64,000 nucleotides of DNA, from positions 15,917,107-15,981,106 of the forward strand of contig CM043877.1 in assembly GCA_023846275.1 (NCBI GenBank), read 5' to 3'. A model generated the notes under the pieces. That model ran no database searches, had not been told where the DNA came from, and saw only the letters and a program-made list of their open reading frames with translations. Below, one piece after another: positions 61,301 to 64,000 of the stretch. Source of the DNA: Vanilla planifolia. Lineage: Eukaryota > Streptophyta > Magnoliopsida > Asparagales > Orchidaceae. The stretch's first letter is position 1. Each line of letters starts with the position of its first letter. The position numbers and the translations under genes were made by a program.

Positions 61301-64000
61301 AAAAGATCAAATAAAAATTAAATATAAAGTCCTACAATAGGACAAAAGAAACAACATAAAGCTCAAGGATAAAAGTGTTATAACTTGACAATAAAGCTAA
61401 TAAGTACACTAAATCAACGTCAAACAACTTAGAAAAAGTATTCAACATAGTTCAATGTAATAATAGATTAAAAGGAAGCTGAAATGATAAAAAAATTCCT
61501 AATTTTTGTAACTTTGATTTTCTCTTAATCTTCAATAAAGATAATAATCTTCAGGAGTACAAGCTTTTAAATAATATGCAAATGTTCATTACACTTTGTT
61601 TAAACTCTTTTTATAACTTTTTAGGATGGCTTCTAACAATTCTAAACATCCCCAATGGCCTTCTGATAGTTATACTAAAACATTTTAGATTTTAATCAAA
61701 CTGTTACAAAAATGAACTAAACGTACTATACATTTCAAAGATTGTGTTATACATTAACCTTTAAATTGTACTAAATATATTATACATTAATCATTAACAT
61801 ACCTTAATCAACTCTCAACTGCAATCATGAGCTCAAAATAAACAAAATATATTACATTTTAAAGATAACTTATTGTGCTTTATCCTTACGTTTTAGGTAT
61901 TACTCTCACTGCTCTGTTTGTCCCCCAACATACTTATTAAGTTTAACTAAACATATTGTAATTTAAGGACAATATATTATATTTTATCTTTGGGTATCAA
62001 GAAAGTCTATTAACACTCTGTCTCACTATAGTTATTAAATTGAACTAAACGTATTATATTTTAAAAATAATGTACTATGCTTTATGTTCACTTTTGAAAT
62101 AAACATAATATACTATAAAGATAATTTGTTATAGTTTATATTCATTTTGAACTAAGTGACATGTACTTTATGGATAATATACAACACTTTATATTTATTT
62201 TTAGACATTTTTAAAGCTCTGCATTCTACATTTTCGAACACATTAAACTAATATTGCTAAGTTTTAATACGACAATTCTATAAATGGAAAATCAGAAGTG
62301 AAAGCATAACTTAAAACCATCCTAAATGAGTGAAAAGAAAATTTAAAAAGCTATCTCATACACTCAAAATCTCACCTGTTATTCCTAATACCTTAAGAAT
62401 ATTATCATAGATTTTACATTCTAAAAACCAATAAAAAAGACTTCACAAATTCTCCTCGAAGATAACTCAAGCAACGTTTAATGCATCTTACATTTTCACC
62501 AAACATAGCCAATTAAACATTTTGAGTCAATACCAAGCTCTCCAAATTGTTCACATATTTAATTTTAAGATATGTGAATTAAAATTATTTTAAAAAATAT
62601 TACTAATATTAAATAATAATTTTGTTATCATCAAATAAATCACATATAGAATAAAAGTTCGATAATAATTTTACAAAATCTCTCTAATAAAAAATTACCA
62701 CAAATAAAGAAACTATAAACAAAAGATATACCAAAGATTTCAACTTCTAAATCAATAAAGATTATGACAAGACATTGATTTCAATGGCGTCAATTATGCT
62801 TGAAGCTTGAACTCGACTTGAAATTTATTGTTTTTCCAATCAAGTTCAATTGGTTTTTCCAATCGAGTGTGAGACGAACTTGTCTCGCTCGATCAATCTC
62901 TAACAATATGTTGAAATAAATTATTACTTTAAACGCATGCAACTAAAAGTTTGGTAAGGTGGTTTGTCTTTTTGTCTTCTAATAAGAGCATAAGGTATGA
63001 TCCCCTTCCTAAGTAGCTTAAAATTAGAAAAAAAATATGATTTTACCCATTATGACATCAAATGAATAACAAGTGTGGTGGGTAAAGTTATTAGAGAGTC
63101 AATTATAGGTACAAGTTTAAAACCATAAGCATCCTATCAAAGGCTATTCAAGCCATCAAGAACACATAATGACCTTCAATTTGGCTCGCCTGACTCATAA
63201 ACAACCTTGATTGACAATAGACACAAAATTCGTAACTCTAAATCGAGCTGAAAACTCGAAATGACATTTGAGTCAAAACAACTCGACTGTTCCAACTCCA
63301 ACTAATGATGAAGAATAAGTCTCGAATCACCAAGTCAATTGATTCCAAGCCATTTTTGAAATCCCAAAACTAAAGATTATGGCCAGCTACACTGAATAAG
63401 GACCATTCTTCTTTTATAAATGTACCTACTTAATAAAGCTAAGATGAGGCCATCATTAACATACAAAAAGGCCACCAAGCATCATGTTTCTTAATAAGAA
63501 AATGAATTCTATATATTTGTTGTTGTAATTTATTGACTCAAGCTTTGCATAAGCCTTTGACTAATACACTCAAAATACATTTAATATATTTGATTAATAA
63601 TTATTTTTAACCATACTCATTTTGCTATAACAAAAAACCAATTTATGTTAAAATTGAGGGGCATTTGATTAGATGTTTTTTAGGATAATACTACAATCTA
63701 AATATCAAAATTATCTACATGTGTATTATCGAAATCTTGATAATATTTTTTTATTAATGTTTAATTTGGTATTATCTAAATAATATTTTATACAATTTTA
63801 TATCAAGATTATCAACATCTAGATGTCCAAATTTGAGTAACATATAGATGTCATTTTTTCAATGACAAGATTGTGATTTTAAACAATTTTATTTAAAAAT
63901 ATCGTTAAACCAAAAGCTCGACTCCTTAAATAATATTACTTACCACTAGAAGTTTCCCTTCATTTTCAGGCCTCTGTGCAATTCTGATGGCAGCAGCAGC
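58356..64000 (-). CDS. Cysteine synthase copy 2, 3' end only (exons 10 and part of 9)
   Basis: Exon 10 is 58457-58356 and is identical base for base to exon 10 of the first copy, encoding [18 protein letters not shown] and the end DFDPLLG. Exon 9 ends at 63944 and runs past the window edge; the visible part encodes the stretch ending [16 protein letters not shown]. Splice sites are intact, so nothing visible suggests a pseudogene. Because the repeat unit contains the whole first gene, the rest of this copy is expected just beyond 64000. Its function is as for copy 1. Confidence 0.9.
58458..63943 (-). other. Intron 9 of cysteine synthase copy 2
   Basis: Same content as in copy 1: an LTR-like remnant at 60340-61040, an inverted ~27-bp minisatellite at 61025-61305, degenerate AT-rich repeats at about 61710-62250 and the MITE-like pair near 63660-63830. 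Open frames here also occur in copy 1 and reflect the DNA duplication only. Confidence 0.8.

Larger units (their letters stand above)
57469..64000. repeat. Tandem duplication unit, copy 2 (partial)
   Basis: It matches 37787-44304 throughout, including the gene's 3' flank, exon 10, all of intron 9 with its LTR-like remnant and inverted minisatellite, and the start of exon 9. The window ends inside it. Small differences include an added CTTT near 59640 and a nine-base indel near 57785. Confidence 0.93.

Noticed and set aside
1..64000. tRNA and rRNA genes
   Set aside because: I saw no cloverleaf with the conserved box A and box B and no ribosomal RNA sequence; the tRNA-like words found are retrotransposon primer sites.

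Overview
The window is nuclear DNA from a flowering plant. Genes are split by GT-AG introns, intergenic and intron DNA is AT-rich, degraded transposons sit in the introns, and the proteins belong to plant families (subtilase SBT, O-acetylserine(thiol)lyase, and two plant-specific uncharacterised families). The subtilase exons at about 27.4-28.2 kb are strikingly GC-rich in an AT-rich setting. That is common in monocots, so a non-grass monocot or an early-diverging angiosperm is my guess; the species is not determined. All gene models were assembled by eye from splice sites, reading phase and remembered family conservation. No alignment was run.

Layout. 1-3558: upstream DNA with a probable non-autonomous Helitron (948-2230). 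3559-25086 (+): a seven-exon gene for a 229-residue plant-specific protein, spread over 21.5 kb, whose introns hold an antisense LTR-retrotransposon relic (8155-10880) and a Copia relic (15030-16860). 25527-29271 (-): a subtilisin-like protease gene, convergent with the first gene, with a complete catalytic set but a broken last splice acceptor and no signal-peptide exon found. 29272-32265: intergenic DNA with a weak Copia RNase H trace. 32266-36808 (-): a two-exon gene for a 132-residue protein ending in a CaaX prenylation box; its intron carries a tandem repeat that copies the splice donor. 38680-56584 (-): a complete ten-exon gene for cytosolic cysteine synthase (328 residues) with a 9.1-kb intron. 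57469-64000: the start of a second copy of the cysteine synthase locus, with exon 10 and part of exon 9 visible before the window ends.

The main structural event is a tandem duplication with a repeat unit of about 19.7 kb (37787 to 57468) that contains the whole cysteine synthase gene. The two copies are nearly identical over some 4 kb and clearly more diverged beyond about 42.0/61.7 kb, a mosaic that suggests gene conversion. The genes do not form an obvious pathway: the cysteine synthases act in sulfur assimilation, the protease would act in the secretory pathway or cell wall, and the other two proteins have no function I can assign. I found no RNA genes, CRISPR arrays or operons.
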